This document shows, in pieces, positions 1-8,413 of a DNA stretch of 64,000 nt. The translations under genes were made by a program, and so were the position numbers. Positions within the stretch are counted from its first letter, which is position 1; each line of letters opens with the position of its first letter. Below the pieces are notes generated by a model. The model was not told where the DNA came from and ran no database searches. It saw only the letters and a list, made by a program, of their open reading frames with translations. The DNA is from Trinickia terrae (GTDB lineage Bacteria; Pseudomonadota; Gammaproteobacteria; Burkholderiales; Burkholderiaceae): positions 62,001 through 126,000 of the forward strand of contig NZ_SWJE01000011.1 of NCBI RefSeq assembly GCF_005144415.1, given 5' to 3'.

Positions 1-477
1 CCAGTCCGGCTCGCTGTGGTCCTGCAGGTGGGCGGTGACGAAGGTCACGCCCTGGCAGTGCTCGCGATGCGTGAGCGAGAGGCCGAGCCCCGCCGCCGCC
101 GCGAAGCCCGACGAAATGCCGTTGACGATCTCGACTTCGATGCCGGCTGCGCGCAGGTCCGTGATTTCTTCGCCCGCGCGGCCGAACAGCAACGCCTCGC
201 CGCCCTTCACGCGCACGACGTGCAGCCCCTTCGACGCGTAGCGCCGCATCAGCCGCTGGATGAACGCCTGCGGCGTCGACTTGCAGCCGCCGCGCTTGCC
301 CACGCGGATCACGCGCGCGTTCGGCGCGAGCGTCGCGATCTCCTCGTTCGCGAGATCGTCGAGCAGGAGGACGTCGGCGCGCGCCAGCGCGTTGGCCGCG
401 CGGATCGTCAGCAGGTCGAGGTCGCCGGGGCCTGCGCTCAGCAGCGTGACTTTGCCGGTCGTGGGCGTCATCGTCAT
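1..477 (-). CDS. cobA: Uroporphyrinogen-III C-methyltransferase (SUMT), 3' end cut by window edge
   Basis: SAM-dependent methylation of uroporphyrinogen III to precorrin-2, the first step towards siroheme, the cofactor of the NirB nitrite reductase encoded upstream. The visible 159 residues show the SUMT signatures: an N-terminal GPGDLDLLT loop, VGKRGG near residue 60, and the RVKGGEALLFGRAGEE segment, where the usual GGDP is GGEA. ISSGF and LTHREHCQGVTFVTAH follow. ATG at 477 is chosen; a second in-frame ATG lies at 471. The gene is the last visible member of the minus-strand nitrate operon and is separated from nasA by a 670-base region holding a large inverted repeat, so it may have its own or reduced transcription. 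Family assignment is firm; the C-terminus lies outside the window. Confidence 0.9.
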   Translation of the reverse strand, partial: MTMTPTTGKVTLLSAGPGDLDLLTIRAANALARADVLLLDDLANEEIATLAPNARVIRVGKRGGCKSTPQAFIQRLMRRYASKGLHVVRVKGGEALLFGRAGEEITDLRAAGIEVEIVNGISSGFAAAAGLGLSLTHREHCQGVTFVTAHLQDHSEPDW

Positions 478-608
478 GGTGTCCTTCCTGTTGGCAATGA
501 TGTGTTGTTCAATGTTCTTAGACTCGCTGACAAAACTGGCTTCGGGTTTTTGTTCTTGCTGCTTAGGTTTTCGTGCAACCTTGAATTCGCGCCGGTCCGT
601 ATAGTCCG

Positions 609-1085
609 TCCCTCCCCGGGACCGGGGTCACTTTGGTCTTGCCCAAAGTAACCAAAGGCGTGTCCTGGGCGGACGGCCTGTCCCGGAGGCACTCAGTGCT
701 GTCCGCGATAGCGGTCTGAGGGCTACCGTCACCGCTCGCCGCACGTCCCGTTAGCACGCGGCACGGAATTGCGCCGATTCGAATCAAACCAATGCTTATG
801 GTCAGGCTGGGCCCGAAGACCTTTGTCTTGCGATGCTGCTTCATGCGTTCCTGCTGACTTTCAATCGTAGGCGACATGGGGCGAGGCCAAACCAACGTCT
901 TCACTTTGTTTCGTCGCAAAGCAAGCCCGTGCCGCGTGCTAACGGGACGCGCGGCGAGCGGTGACGCTTGCCCTAGACCGCTATCACTGACAGGACTGAG
1001 TGCTAACGGGCCAAGGCCGTCCGCCCAGGACGCGCTTTTGGTTACTTTTGGCAAGACAAAAGTGACCCCCGCCCCGGGGAGGGGC
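609..1085. repeat. Large inverted repeat filling the nasA-cobA gap
   Basis: Two arms of about 157 bases (609-765 and 928-1085) are near-perfect reverse complements around a spacer of about 160 bases. Each arm has its own inner hairpin, GGTCACTTT..TTGCCAAAAGTAACC-like (right arm 1038-1066), next to a C-rich CCCCTCCCCGGGG-type end, and both carry GTCCCGTTAGCACGCGGCACG. Inner hairpins of this kind recur in Burkholderiaceae intergenic DNA, from general knowledge. I see no convincing gene in 478-1146. The pair may terminate or stabilise the nitrate operon transcript before cobA. Confidence 0.8.
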
Positions 1086-1146
1086 AAAGCGTACGGCACG
1101 CCGCGGCGTAAAAAAACCAAAAGCCTCAACCTTGCGATCCTTCGAA

Positions 1147-3849
1147 TCAATGCGCCGCCGCGGCCGGAACGCTCTCATAGAGCCGCCGGATCTCCGGCAC
1201 GCACGAGCCGCACACAGAGCCGCAGCCAAGCGTCGATTTCAATTCGGCGAGGTCCGCGCCTTCCGCGATCTTTGCGGTGATCTGCGATTGCGTGACCTGC
1301 TTGCAGTTGCAGATCACCTTGTCGCGCGGGGGCCGCTTGCCGTCGACGAACACCGCATGGCGCGGGCCGCTCCACGGCGCCGCCTCGCGCAGGCGGTCGA
1401 TCAGCGCCGCCGCGCCGTTCGTGCCGCCGGCCAGCATGAAGCCGTCGATCATGTTGTCGCGCCACGCAACGCGCTTTTCGTGGCCGCGCCGCGCGTCGCG
1501 GTATTCGAGCAGGTCCTCGCCGTGCGGCAGGCCGAGCGCGTCGTGCAGGCGGTTCAGCCACTCGGCCGGCGCGCGCAGGTCGGCCGCCGAGACGATCAGC
1601 ATCTCGTTGCCGTCCGCGTCGGGCTCGATGCGCACCGAGGCGTAGCGGCGCTCGCGCAGGAGCGGCTGCACGGCGGCCTGCAGCGCGAGCGCGTCGCCGC
1701 CTCGCCTGGCGGCCACGAGCCGCCACGGCAGGTCCGCCGCCTGCACGCGCACCGCAGCGTGCTTGAGCTCGGGCTGCGCCGAGTGCGGATCGACGGCGGG
1801 GACCGTGGTCTCGTTGATGCCGCCGCTGTTGAGGAACTGGCCGTTCCAGTGCATCGGCGCGAACACGGTGCCCGAGGCGACGTCGTCCGACACTTGCAGC
1901 GGCAGCACGAGCGCGCCGCGGCGGCTCGCGACCGTGACGAGGTCGCCGTCCTTCAAGCCGCGCCGCGCGGCGTCGGTGCGGTGCATCGTGAGCGCCGGCT
2001 CGGGCGCGTGCGCGAAGAGGGCGCCGACGCGGCCAGTGCGGCTCATGCCGTGCCACTGGTCGCGCAGGCGTCCGGTGACGAGGCGGAACGGATAGCGCGC
2101 GTCGACGCTCTCCGCGACCGGCAGGTAGGGTGTCGCATGAAAGCGCGCGCGGCCGTCGCCGGTGGCGAAGGTGCCGTCGGCATAGCGGCGCGCCTGGCCG
2201 TGCGCGGCGCCTGCGGCGAACGGCCATTGCTGTGGGCCTTGCGCTTCGAGCGTCGCGTAGGAGAGCCCGCCGATGTCGAGATCGCGCCCGACCGTCAACG
2301 CGCGGTGCTCGTCGAACACGGCTTGGGGCGAATCGAAAGGAAACAGCGTGCTCATGGACGACAGCCGCGCCTCGATCCGCCGCGCGACTTCGTTGACGAT
2401 CCACCAGTCCGGCTTCGCTTCTCCGGGCGCATCGACGGCCGCTTGCACGCGCGAGATGCGCCGCTCCGAATTGGTGACCGTACCCGATTTTTCGCCCCAG
2501 CTCGCGGCGGGCAAGAGCACGTCGGCATAGGGGACGGTATCGGTCTGCGCGAACGCTTCCTGCACGACGACGAACTCGGCGCGCGCGAGCGCTTCGCGCA
2601 CCCGCGCGATGTCAGGCATCGAATGGACGGGGTTCGTGCAGGCGATCCAGACCGCCTTGATCTTGCCGTTGCGCACCGCCTCGAACATCTCGACGGCGGG
2701 CAGGCCGGGGCGGTCCGACAGGCCGCTCACGCCCCACAGCGCTTCGAGCTCGGCGCGATGCTCCGCATTGCCGATGTCGCGATGCGCGGCGAGCATCGTC
2801 GCCATGCCGCCGACTTCGCGCCCGCCCATCGCGTTGGGCTGCCCCGTCAGCGAGAACGGGCCCGCGCCGGGCTTGCCGAGCTGGCGCGCGGCCAAATGCA
2901 GGTTGATGAGCGCGAGGTTCTTGTCGGTGCCGTGGCTCGACTGGTTGAGGCCCATGCAATAGAGCGAGAGCGCGGCCGGGCTCGCGCCGAACCACTCCGC
3001 GGCCTGCATGAGCGCGTGCTCTTCGATGCCGCAGATGTCGGCCGCCACGCGCGGCGGGTACTCGCGCACGAGCGCCTTCAGCGCGTCGAAGCCCACCGTG
3101 TGCGCATCGATGTAGGCGCGGTCGAGCAGACCCTCCCAGATCAGGTGATGCAGCATCCCGTTGAAGAGCGCGACGTCGGTGCCGGGCTGGATCGCGAGAT
3201 GCAGGTCGGCCATCGCGGCCATGTCGGTGCGGCGCGGGTCGACGACGATCCAGCGCACGTCCGGGTTGGCCGCTTTCGCTTCTTCGAGCCGCCGGAACAG
3301 CACCGGATGTGCGTACGCCATGTTGCTGCCCGCGAACAGCACGGTCTGCGCGAGCTCGAGGTCTTCGTAGCAGGTGGGCGGGCCGTCCGCGCCGAACGCC
3401 TTCTTGTACCCGGTGACCGCGCTCGACATGCACAGCCGCGAGTTCGTATCGATGTTGTTGGTCTTCACGAGCCCCTTGGCGAGCTTGTTGAAGACGTAGT
3501 AGTCCTCGGTCAGCAGCTGCCCCGAGATGTAGAACGCGACCGCGTCCGGGCCGTGCTGCTCGATGACTTGCGCGAAGCGCTGCGCGACGAGATCGAGCGC
3601 ACTCGTCCAATCGGCGGCTTCACGCTTCGCGCCGCGCGCCGTGCGGATCTCGGGATGCAGCACGCGTCCCGTCATGCTTTGCACCGTCAGCGGCAGCGAG
3701 CGGCCTTTCGTGCAGAGCCGCCCGAAGTTCGCCGGATGGTCCGGGTCGCCCGCGATGCCGGTGATGCGGCCGTCCTCGGCTTCGACGAGCACGCCACAGC
3801 CCACGCCGCAATAGCAACAGGTGGAACGGGTGACGGTTTTCATGGGCAT
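1147..3849 (-). CDS. nasA: Assimilatory nitrate reductase, catalytic molybdopterin subunit
   Basis: Cytoplasmic reduction of nitrate to nitrite for nitrogen assimilation. The N-terminus carries the [4Fe-4S] cysteine set (CCYCGVGCG, with a later LCTKGRSL), followed by the bis-MGD molybdopterin oxidoreductase domain and the molydopterin dinucleotide-binding domain (about residues 560-700). A C-terminal BFD-like [2Fe-2S] domain has CNCKQV and GCGSVCGSCVPE. The length of about 900 residues fits NasA with a fused BFD domain. Possible ATG starts are 3849 and 3843; the open frame extends only to a TTG at 3870. It lies 50 bases downstream of nirD in the same operon and supplies nitrite to NirBD. Confidence 0.93.
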   Translation of the reverse strand: MPMKTVTRSTCCYCGVGCGVLVEAEDGRITGIAGDPDHPANFGRLCTKGRSLPLTVQSMTGRVLHPEIRTARGAKREAADWTSALDLVAQRFAQVIEQHGPDAVAFYISGQLLTEDYYVFNKLAKGLVKTNNIDTNSRLCMSSAVTGYKKAFGADGPPTCYEDLELAQTVLFAGSNMAYAHPVLFRRLEEAKAANPDVRWIVVDPRRTDMAAMADLHLAIQPGTDVALFNGMLHHLIWEGLLDRAYIDAHTVGFDALKALVREYPPRVAADICGIEEHALMQAAEWFGASPAALSLYCMGLNQSSHGTDKNLALINLHLAARQLGKPGAGPFSLTGQPNAMGGREVGGMATMLAAHRDIGNAEHRAELEALWGVSGLSDRPGLPAVEMFEAVRNGKIKAVWIACTNPVHSMPDIARVREALARAEFVVVQEAFAQTDTVPYADVLLPAASWGEKSGTVTNSERRISRVQAAVDAPGEAKPDWWIVNEVARRIEARLSSMSTLFPFDSPQAVFDEHRALTVGRDLDIGGLSYATLEAQGPQQWPFAAGAAHGQARRYADGTFATGDGRARFHATPYLPVAESVDARYPFRLVTGRLRDQWHGMSRTGRVGALFAHAPEPALTMHRTDAARRGLKDGDLVTVASRRGALVLPLQVSDDVASGTVFAPMHWNGQFLNSGGINETTVPAVDPHSAQPELKHAAVRVQAADLPWRLVAARRGGDALALQAAVQPLLRERRYASVRIEPDADGNEMLIVSAADLRAPAEWLNRLHDALGLPHGEDLLEYRDARRGHEKRVAWRDNMIDGFMLAGGTNGAAALIDRLREAAPWSGPRHAVFVDGKRPPRDKVICNCKQVTQSQITAKIAEGADLAELKSTLGCGSVCGSCVPEIRRLYESVPAAAAH

Positions 3850-3898
3850 TGCGTCCGTGGCGTGCGTCAAACTAAGCGATGCGAAACGAGGCGGCAGA

Positions 3899-4225
3899 TC
3901 AAGCGAGGCTGACGAACACTGCCTCGCCTTCCACCTTCACCGGAAAGCGCCGCGCACAGCCCACATCGGGCGCGCGCGCCTCGCCGCTTTCGAGCGCGAT
4001 GTTCCAGGCGTGCAGCGGGCACGTCACGGTCTCGCCGTGCACGATGCCCTGCGAGAGCGCACCGCCCTTGTGCGGGCAGTGGTCGAGCAGCGCGAACACC
4101 TTGTCCTGCGCGGTGCGGAAGATTGCGACGTTGCCCTCGGCGCGCTCCAGCACGCGGCTGCCGAGGCGCGGAATGTCGGACACGTTGCACACATGCGTCC
4201 AGGTGGAAGGAAATTGCATATCCAT
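3899..4225 (-). CDS. nirD: Nitrite reductase small subunit, Rieske-type
   Basis: Small [2Fe-2S] subunit of the cytoplasmic NADH-dependent assimilatory nitrite reductase. The 108-residue protein has the Rieske ligand pairs DHCPHKGG (Cys-x-His) and CPLHAW (Cys-x2-His), as expected in NirD proteins that keep the cluster. A GAGG element precedes the ATG at 4225 by about 8 bases. It starts 10 bases after the nirB stop, so the two subunits are almost certainly co-translated. Confidence 0.93.
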   Translation of the reverse strand: MDMQFPSTWTHVCNVSDIPRLGSRVLERAEGNVAIFRTAQDKVFALLDHCPHKGGALSQGIVHGETVTCPLHAWNIALESGEARAPDVGCARRFPVKVEGEAVFVSLA

Positions 4226-4235
4226 GGCGATGACC

Positions 4236-6668
4236 TCAGGCGACGACCTTGATGGGGATGTATTCGTGCTTCTGCGCTCCTTCGATACGCGCTTCCCACG
4301 GGTCGGGCAGTCCTTCGAGCGAATAGAGCAGTCGTTCGTAGAGCGCCTTGCGGTTCGCGGCGTCTTCGACGATCTTCTTCTTGACGTAGTCGAGCCCGAC
4401 GCGCGCGATGTAGTGCACGGTGCGGTCGAGATAGTGCGCTTCCTCGCGATAGAGCTGCAGGAACGCGCCGCTGTACTCCTTGACCTCGTCGGGCGTCTTC
4501 ACCTTGGCGAGGAATTGCGCGACTTCGGTCTTGATGCCGCCGTTGCCGCCGACATAGAGCTCCCAGCCGGAATCGACCGCGATCACGCCGACGTCCTTGA
4601 TGCCGGCCTCGGCGCAGTTGCGCGGGCAGCCCGAGACGGCGAGCTTCACCTTGTGCGGCGACCACATGTTGGCGAGCATCGTCTCGAGATCGATGCCCAT
4701 CTGCGTGCTGTTCTGCGTGCCGAAGCGGCAGAACTCGCTGCCCACGCAGGTCTTCACGGTGCGGATCGACTTGCCGTACGCATGGCCCGACTTCATGCCG
4801 AGGTCCTTCCAGACGTTGACGAGGTCTTCCTTCTTCACGCCGAGCAAGTCGATGCGCTGGCCGCCCGTGACCTTGACCATCGGGATGTGGTACTTGTCGG
4901 CCACATCGGCGATGCGGCGCAGCTCGTCGGGCGTCGTCACGCCGCCCTTCATCTGCGGCACCACCGAGAACGTGTTGTCCTTCTGGATGTTGGCGTGCAC
5001 GCGCTCGTTGACGAAGCGGCTTTGCGGATCGTCGGCGGCTTCGCGCGGCCAGGTCGAGATCAGGTAGTAGTTGATCGCCGGGCGGCAGGTCGCGCAGCCG
5101 TTCGGCGTGCGCCATTCGAGGAAGTCGTAGACGGCCTGGTGCGAGAGCAGCTTGTGCTCGCGGATCGCGCGGCGCACTTCGTCGTGGCTGCGGTCGGTGC
5201 AGCCGCAGATTGCCTTGGTCTTCGGCGTTTCCTGGAAGCTCGTGCCGACCGTGCTCATCAGGATCTGCTCGACGAGGCCCGAGCACGAGCCGCACGAGCT
5301 CGCCGCCTTGGTGTGCTTCTTGACGTCGTCGAGCGTGAACAGGCCCTTCTCGGTGATCGCCTTGACGATCGTGCCCTTGCAGACGCCGTTGCAGCCGCAG
5401 ACTTCGTCGCTGTCGGCCATCGCCGCGGCCTTGTCGTGGCCTTGCACGCCCGCGTCGCCGATGCTCGATTCGCCGAACATGATGTGGTCGCGCAATTCGC
5501 CGAGCTTGCGGCCTTCGCGCAGCAGCTTGAAGTACCACGCGCCGTCGGCCGTATCGCCGTAGAGGCAGGCGCCGACGAGCTGGTCGTCCTTGATGACGAG
5601 CTTTTTATAGACGCCGCCCGAGGGGTCGGACAGCACGATCTCCTCCGTGCCGTCGCTGCCGAGGAAGTCGCCGGCCGAGAACAGGTCGATGCCGGTGACC
5701 TTGAGCTTGGTCGACAGCACCGAGCCCTTGTAGGTGCCGATGCCCATCAGCGCGAGGTGGTTCGCGCACACCTTGGCCTGCTCGAAGAGCGGCGCGACGA
5801 GGCCGTAGGCGACGCCGCGGTGGCTCACGCATTCGCCGACCGCGTAGACGCGCGGGTCGTAGGTTTGCAGCGTGTCGTTGACGACGATGCCGCGATTGCA
5901 ATGCAGGCCCGCCGATTCGGCGAGCGTCGTGTTCGGGCGGATGCCGGCGGCCATCACGACGAGGTCGGCCGGGATCTCGTCGCCGTCCTTGAAGCGCACG
6001 CCCGCGACTTGGCCGGCTTCGTCGCCGACGATCTCGGTCGTCGCTTTCGACAGCAGGAACGCGAGGCCGCGCTCTTCGAGCGAGCGTTGCAGCAGCTTGC
6101 CCGCGGTGGCGTCGAGCTGGCGTTCGAGCAGCGTGTCGGCGAGATGCACGACGGTCACCTCCATGCCGCGCAGCTTCAGGCCGTTGGCCGCTTCGAGGCC
6201 CAGGAGGCCGCCGCCGATCACGACCGCGTGCTTCTTCACCTTCGCGGCCTCGATCATCGCTTCCGTGTCGTAGATGTCGCGATAGGTGATGACGCCTTTG
6301 AGGTCCTTGCCCGGCACCGGCAGGATGAACGGCGACGAGCCCGTCGCGATCAGCAGGCGGTCGTAGGGGGCCTCGGTGCCGTCCTCGGCGTAGACGACGC
6401 GCTTCTTGCGGTCGATCTTGTTGATCGTCTTCCTGAGGTGCAGGCGGACGCCGTTTTCCTCGTACCAGGCGAGCGGATTGAGGACGATGTCGTTGAACGT
6501 CTGTTCGCCCGCGAGCACCGGCGAGAGCAGGATGCGGTTGTAGTTCGGATGCGGCTCCGCGCCGAACACGGTGATGTCGTAATGATCGGGAGCGAGCGTG
6601 AGCAGCTCTTCGATCGTGCGGATGCCGGCCATGCCATTGCCGATGACGACGAGTCGGGGCTTGTTCAT
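4236..6668 (-). CDS. nirB: Nitrite reductase large subunit, NAD(P)H-dependent
   Basis: Six-electron reduction of nitrite to ammonium using NADH, FAD, [4Fe-4S] and siroheme. From the ATG at 6668 the protein is about 810 residues. It begins with an FAD-binding Rossmann motif (VVIGNGMAGIRT), then an NAD-binding motif (VVIGGGLLGLEAANGLK), a BFD-like [2Fe-2S] domain (VCGCNGVCKGTI, SCGSCSGL) and C-terminal nitrite/sulfite reductase domains with the siroheme/[4Fe-4S] cysteines (CVGSEFCRFGTQ, SGCPRNCAEA). The open frame continues upstream to 6800 because an 84-base in-frame duplication provides another ATG, which would add 28 residues. I chose 6668 because MNKPRLVVIGNG is the usual family start. Confidence 0.94.
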   Translation of the reverse strand: MNKPRLVVIGNGMAGIRTIEELLTLAPDHYDITVFGAEPHPNYNRILLSPVLAGEQTFNDIVLNPLAWYEENGVRLHLRKTINKIDRKKRVVYAEDGTEAPYDRLLIATGSSPFILPVPGKDLKGVITYRDIYDTEAMIEAAKVKKHAVVIGGGLLGLEAANGLKLRGMEVTVVHLADTLLERQLDATAGKLLQRSLEERGLAFLLSKATTEIVGDEAGQVAGVRFKDGDEIPADLVVMAAGIRPNTTLAESAGLHCNRGIVVNDTLQTYDPRVYAVGECVSHRGVAYGLVAPLFEQAKVCANHLALMGIGTYKGSVLSTKLKVTGIDLFSAGDFLGSDGTEEIVLSDPSGGVYKKLVIKDDQLVGACLYGDTADGAWYFKLLREGRKLGELRDHIMFGESSIGDAGVQGHDKAAAMADSDEVCGCNGVCKGTIVKAITEKGLFTLDDVKKHTKAASSCGSCSGLVEQILMSTVGTSFQETPKTKAICGCTDRSHDEVRRAIREHKLLSHQAVYDFLEWRTPNGCATCRPAINYYLISTWPREAADDPQSRFVNERVHANIQKDNTFSVVPQMKGGVTTPDELRRIADVADKYHIPMVKVTGGQRIDLLGVKKEDLVNVWKDLGMKSGHAYGKSIRTVKTCVGSEFCRFGTQNSTQMGIDLETMLANMWSPHKVKLAVSGCPRNCAEAGIKDVGVIAVDSGWELYVGGNGGIKTEVAQFLAKVKTPDEVKEYSGAFLQLYREEAHYLDRTVHYIARVGLDYVKKKIVEDAANRKALYERLLYSLEGLPDPWEARIEGAQKHEYIPIKVVA

Positions 6669-6759
6669 GATGTCTCCCGCTGGGCCGCTCCCGAGGGAGA
6701 CATCGGCCCCCTCGGGGGGCAGCGAACGAATGTGAGCGTGGGGGTGGTTCATGATGTCT
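6663..6759. repeat. 84-base insertion flanked by 13-base direct repeats at the nirB start
   Basis: The 13-mer GTTCATGATGTCT (plus strand) occurs at 6663-6675 and 6747-6759 and contains the nirB start codon in both copies. Between them lie 71 bases with two compact palindromes, CTCCCGAGGGAG and a CCCCCTCGGGGGG core. The result is a duplicated start region whose two ATGs are in the same frame. It has the look of a small mobile intergenic element with a target-site duplication, or of slippage between repeats. Confidence 0.7.
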
Positions 6760-6809
6760 GTTCCTACAGGGTCGATCTGAATCGTGGGCTTGTTATTCAA
6801 AACTCGGGG

Positions 6810-8012
6810 TCATACACGGGCGGTGACGCCCGCCAGCGACTCGCGCCAGCGGCGCTTGACGTTGGCGAGTCCGAGCCAGCCGAGCACGGCGAGGCACGCG
6901 AAGAGCCACAGGCCGGCGGAGTAGACGCCGGTGGCCTGCTTGATCGCGCCGAGGCTCGCGGCCAGCGCGAAGCCGCCGATGCCGCCCGCCATGCCGATCA
7001 GGCCCGTCATCACGCCGATGTCCTTGGAAAAGCGCTGCGGCACGAGCTGGAACACCGCGCCGTTGCCCGCGCCGAGGCACAGCATCGCGACGATGAAGAG
7101 CGCGAGCGAGGCGGCCGGCGCGCCGGCGCTGAAGCCGGCCGTGCCGATCAGCGCCGCGACCGCGCCGTAGACGGTCAGGAGCGACCGCGTGCCGCCGATG
7201 CGGTCGGCGAGCAGCCCGCCGAACGGACGCATCGCCGAGCCCGCGAACACGCAGGCGGCGGTCGCCCAGCCCGCGGTCTTCGGATCGAAGGCGAACTGGT
7301 CGTGGAAATAGCCCGGCAGCGAGCTGGCGAAGCCCGAGAAGCCGCCGAACGTGAGCGCGTAGAAGAACATGAACCACCAGGCGTCGCGCTGCGTCAGCAT
7401 GCGGGCGTAGTCGCGCAGATGCTTGTGCTGCACCGGCGCGGGGGCGTCCTTTGCGCAGAGGAAGAAGATGGCGAGCGCGAAGCCGAGCGGAATGCAGGCG
7501 ATGCCGAACACGTTCTGCCAGCCGAGCGCGACGGCGAGCGCGGGCGCGAACAGCGCGGCGAGCACCGTGCCTGAGTTGCCAGCACCCGCAATGCCCATCG
7601 CGGTGCCCTGGTGCTGCGGCGGATACCAGCGCGAGGCGAGCGGCAGCGCCACGGCGAACGACGCGCCCGCGACGCCCAGCAGCACGCCGAACCCGAGCGC
7701 TTGCGCGAGGTCGTGGATGCCGATGCGCCATGCGCCCAACAACGTTGCGATCACAGCCATCTGGCCAAGCAGGCCCGCGCGTTTTGCGCCGATGCGGTCG
7801 GCGAGCATCCCCATCGGCAGGCGCAGCAGCGCGCCGGCGAGGATCGGCGTGGCAACCATCAGCGCGCGCTGCTGGGTCGACAGTTCGAGCGTCTTGGCGA
7901 TCTGGATCTGCAGCGGCCCGAGCAGATACCAGACCATGAAGCTCAGGTCGAAATAGAGGAAGGCAGAAAAGAGCGTCGGGGTGTGCCCACTGCGCCAGAA
8001 GCTGCGGTCCAT
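6810..8012 (-). CDS. MFS nitrate/nitrite transporter, NarK/NasA type
   Basis: Predicted 12-helix major facilitator importing nitrate for the downstream reductases. The 400-residue protein starts MDRSFWRSGHTPTLFSAFLYFD, the characteristic NarK-family beginning, and has the MFS loop motif in RLPMGMLADRIGAKRAG. Glycine-rich nitrate-signature-like stretches include AGAGNSGTVLAALFAP and GLIGMAGGIGGFALAASLG. It is the first gene of the minus-strand nitrate operon. Its 215-base leader carries the putative ANTAR antitermination structures, so its expression should gate the whole operon. Family is secure; the exact substrate (nitrate, nitrite or both) is inferred from context. Confidence 0.92.
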   Translation of the reverse strand: MDRSFWRSGHTPTLFSAFLYFDLSFMVWYLLGPLQIQIAKTLELSTQQRALMVATPILAGALLRLPMGMLADRIGAKRAGLLGQMAVIATLLGAWRIGIHDLAQALGFGVLLGVAGASFAVALPLASRWYPPQHQGTAMGIAGAGNSGTVLAALFAPALAVALGWQNVFGIACIPLGFALAIFFLCAKDAPAPVQHKHLRDYARMLTQRDAWWFMFFYALTFGGFSGFASSLPGYFHDQFAFDPKTAGWATAACVFAGSAMRPFGGLLADRIGGTRSLLTVYGAVAALIGTAGFSAGAPAASLALFIVAMLCLGAGNGAVFQLVPQRFSKDIGVMTGLIGMAGGIGGFALAASLGAIKQATGVYSAGLWLFACLAVLGWLGLANVKRRWRESLAGVTARV

Positions 8013-8086
8013 GTTGAGTTCCGTCGTCGTGCCGCGCGAACCGGGATGAAACCGCGCGGCGAACGTCGTAGCGTCTTTGCTCGACC

Positions 8087-8133
8087 AAATAAAAACGGCG
8101 CCCGCTCGTGTCGCTGCACGAGGGGACGCCGTT
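8087..8133 (-). terminator. Intrinsic terminator in the nitrate operon leader
   Basis: On the minus strand AACGGCG..CCCTCGTG pairs with CACGAGCGGGCGCCGTT around a CAGCGA loop and is followed by TTTTATTT. It lies about 80 bases before the narK start codon, so it would attenuate the operon. Its 5' arm (AACGGCGTCC) is shared with the P2 hairpin at 8124-8137, so the two structures are mutually exclusive. Confidence 0.75.
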
Positions 8134-8224
8134 GTCCTGGGTGGGCCGCTGCATTGTTTCGACGATGGGTGTCGATCATGCCGCGCCGGCCCGGTGATCC
8201 TGCAACCCGGCGCCGTTGCCGGGT
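8124..8224 (-). promoter_or_regulatory. Putative ANTAR (NasT-type) antitermination site, two hexaloop hairpins
   Basis: P1 (8205-8224) is a perfect 7-base-pair stem ACCCGGC/GCCGGGT with hexaloop AACGGC. P2 (8124-8137) is GGAC/GTCC with the identical hexaloop AACGGC. Both have A at loop position 1 and G at position 4, the known recognition features of ANTAR RNA-binding antiterminators such as NasR and NasT. P2 overlaps the 5' arm of the terminator at 8087-8133, the expected arrangement for antitermination. No ANTAR protein is encoded in the window. Confidence 0.7.
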
Positions 8225-8237
8225 ACGGGCAGCGTTA

Positions 8238-8253
8238 TGCAACCTCCGTGCCA
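8238..8253 (-). promoter_or_regulatory. Sigma-54 promoter of the nitrate operon
   Basis: The minus strand reads TGGCACGGAGGTTGCA, a full match to the TGGCAC-N5-TTGCA sigma-54 consensus. Transcription would begin near 8227, immediately before the P1 hairpin. About 50 bases upstream, TGCACCAAAATGTGCTG (8302-8318) has one perfect NtrC half-site and a poor second half, so NtrC control is plausible but weaker. Confidence 0.8.
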
Positions 8254-8413
8254 ACTTGCGTCATACCCGCGAAGCCAATAGGGACGGGCGTTTGCGCCAT
8301 ATGCACCAAAATGTGCTGCTGCACCGCAGCAGTGCGATGCACTGCGCAGCCGCACTCGTTCGGCGCGGCGTGCATCGTCTTGGTGGGCTTTGGCGGGCAC
8401 TGCGGGGCGCCCT

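Noticed and set aside
1139-1156. Shared TTCGAATCAATGCGCCG at the ends of nasA and phaZ (37333-37349) as a repeat family
   Set aside because: Only two short copies, both constrained by similar Ala-His-stop codons; probably coincidence.
1132-3912. Long plus-strand open frame of 926 codons opposite nasA
   Set aside because: It is antisense to a clear molybdoenzyme gene, is Arg/His/Ala-rich without domain pattern, and reflects high-GC codon structure.
8302-8318. NtrC enhancer TGCACCAAAATGTGCTG as a separate feature
   Set aside because: Only one half-site is convincing; mentioned with the sigma-54 promoter instead.
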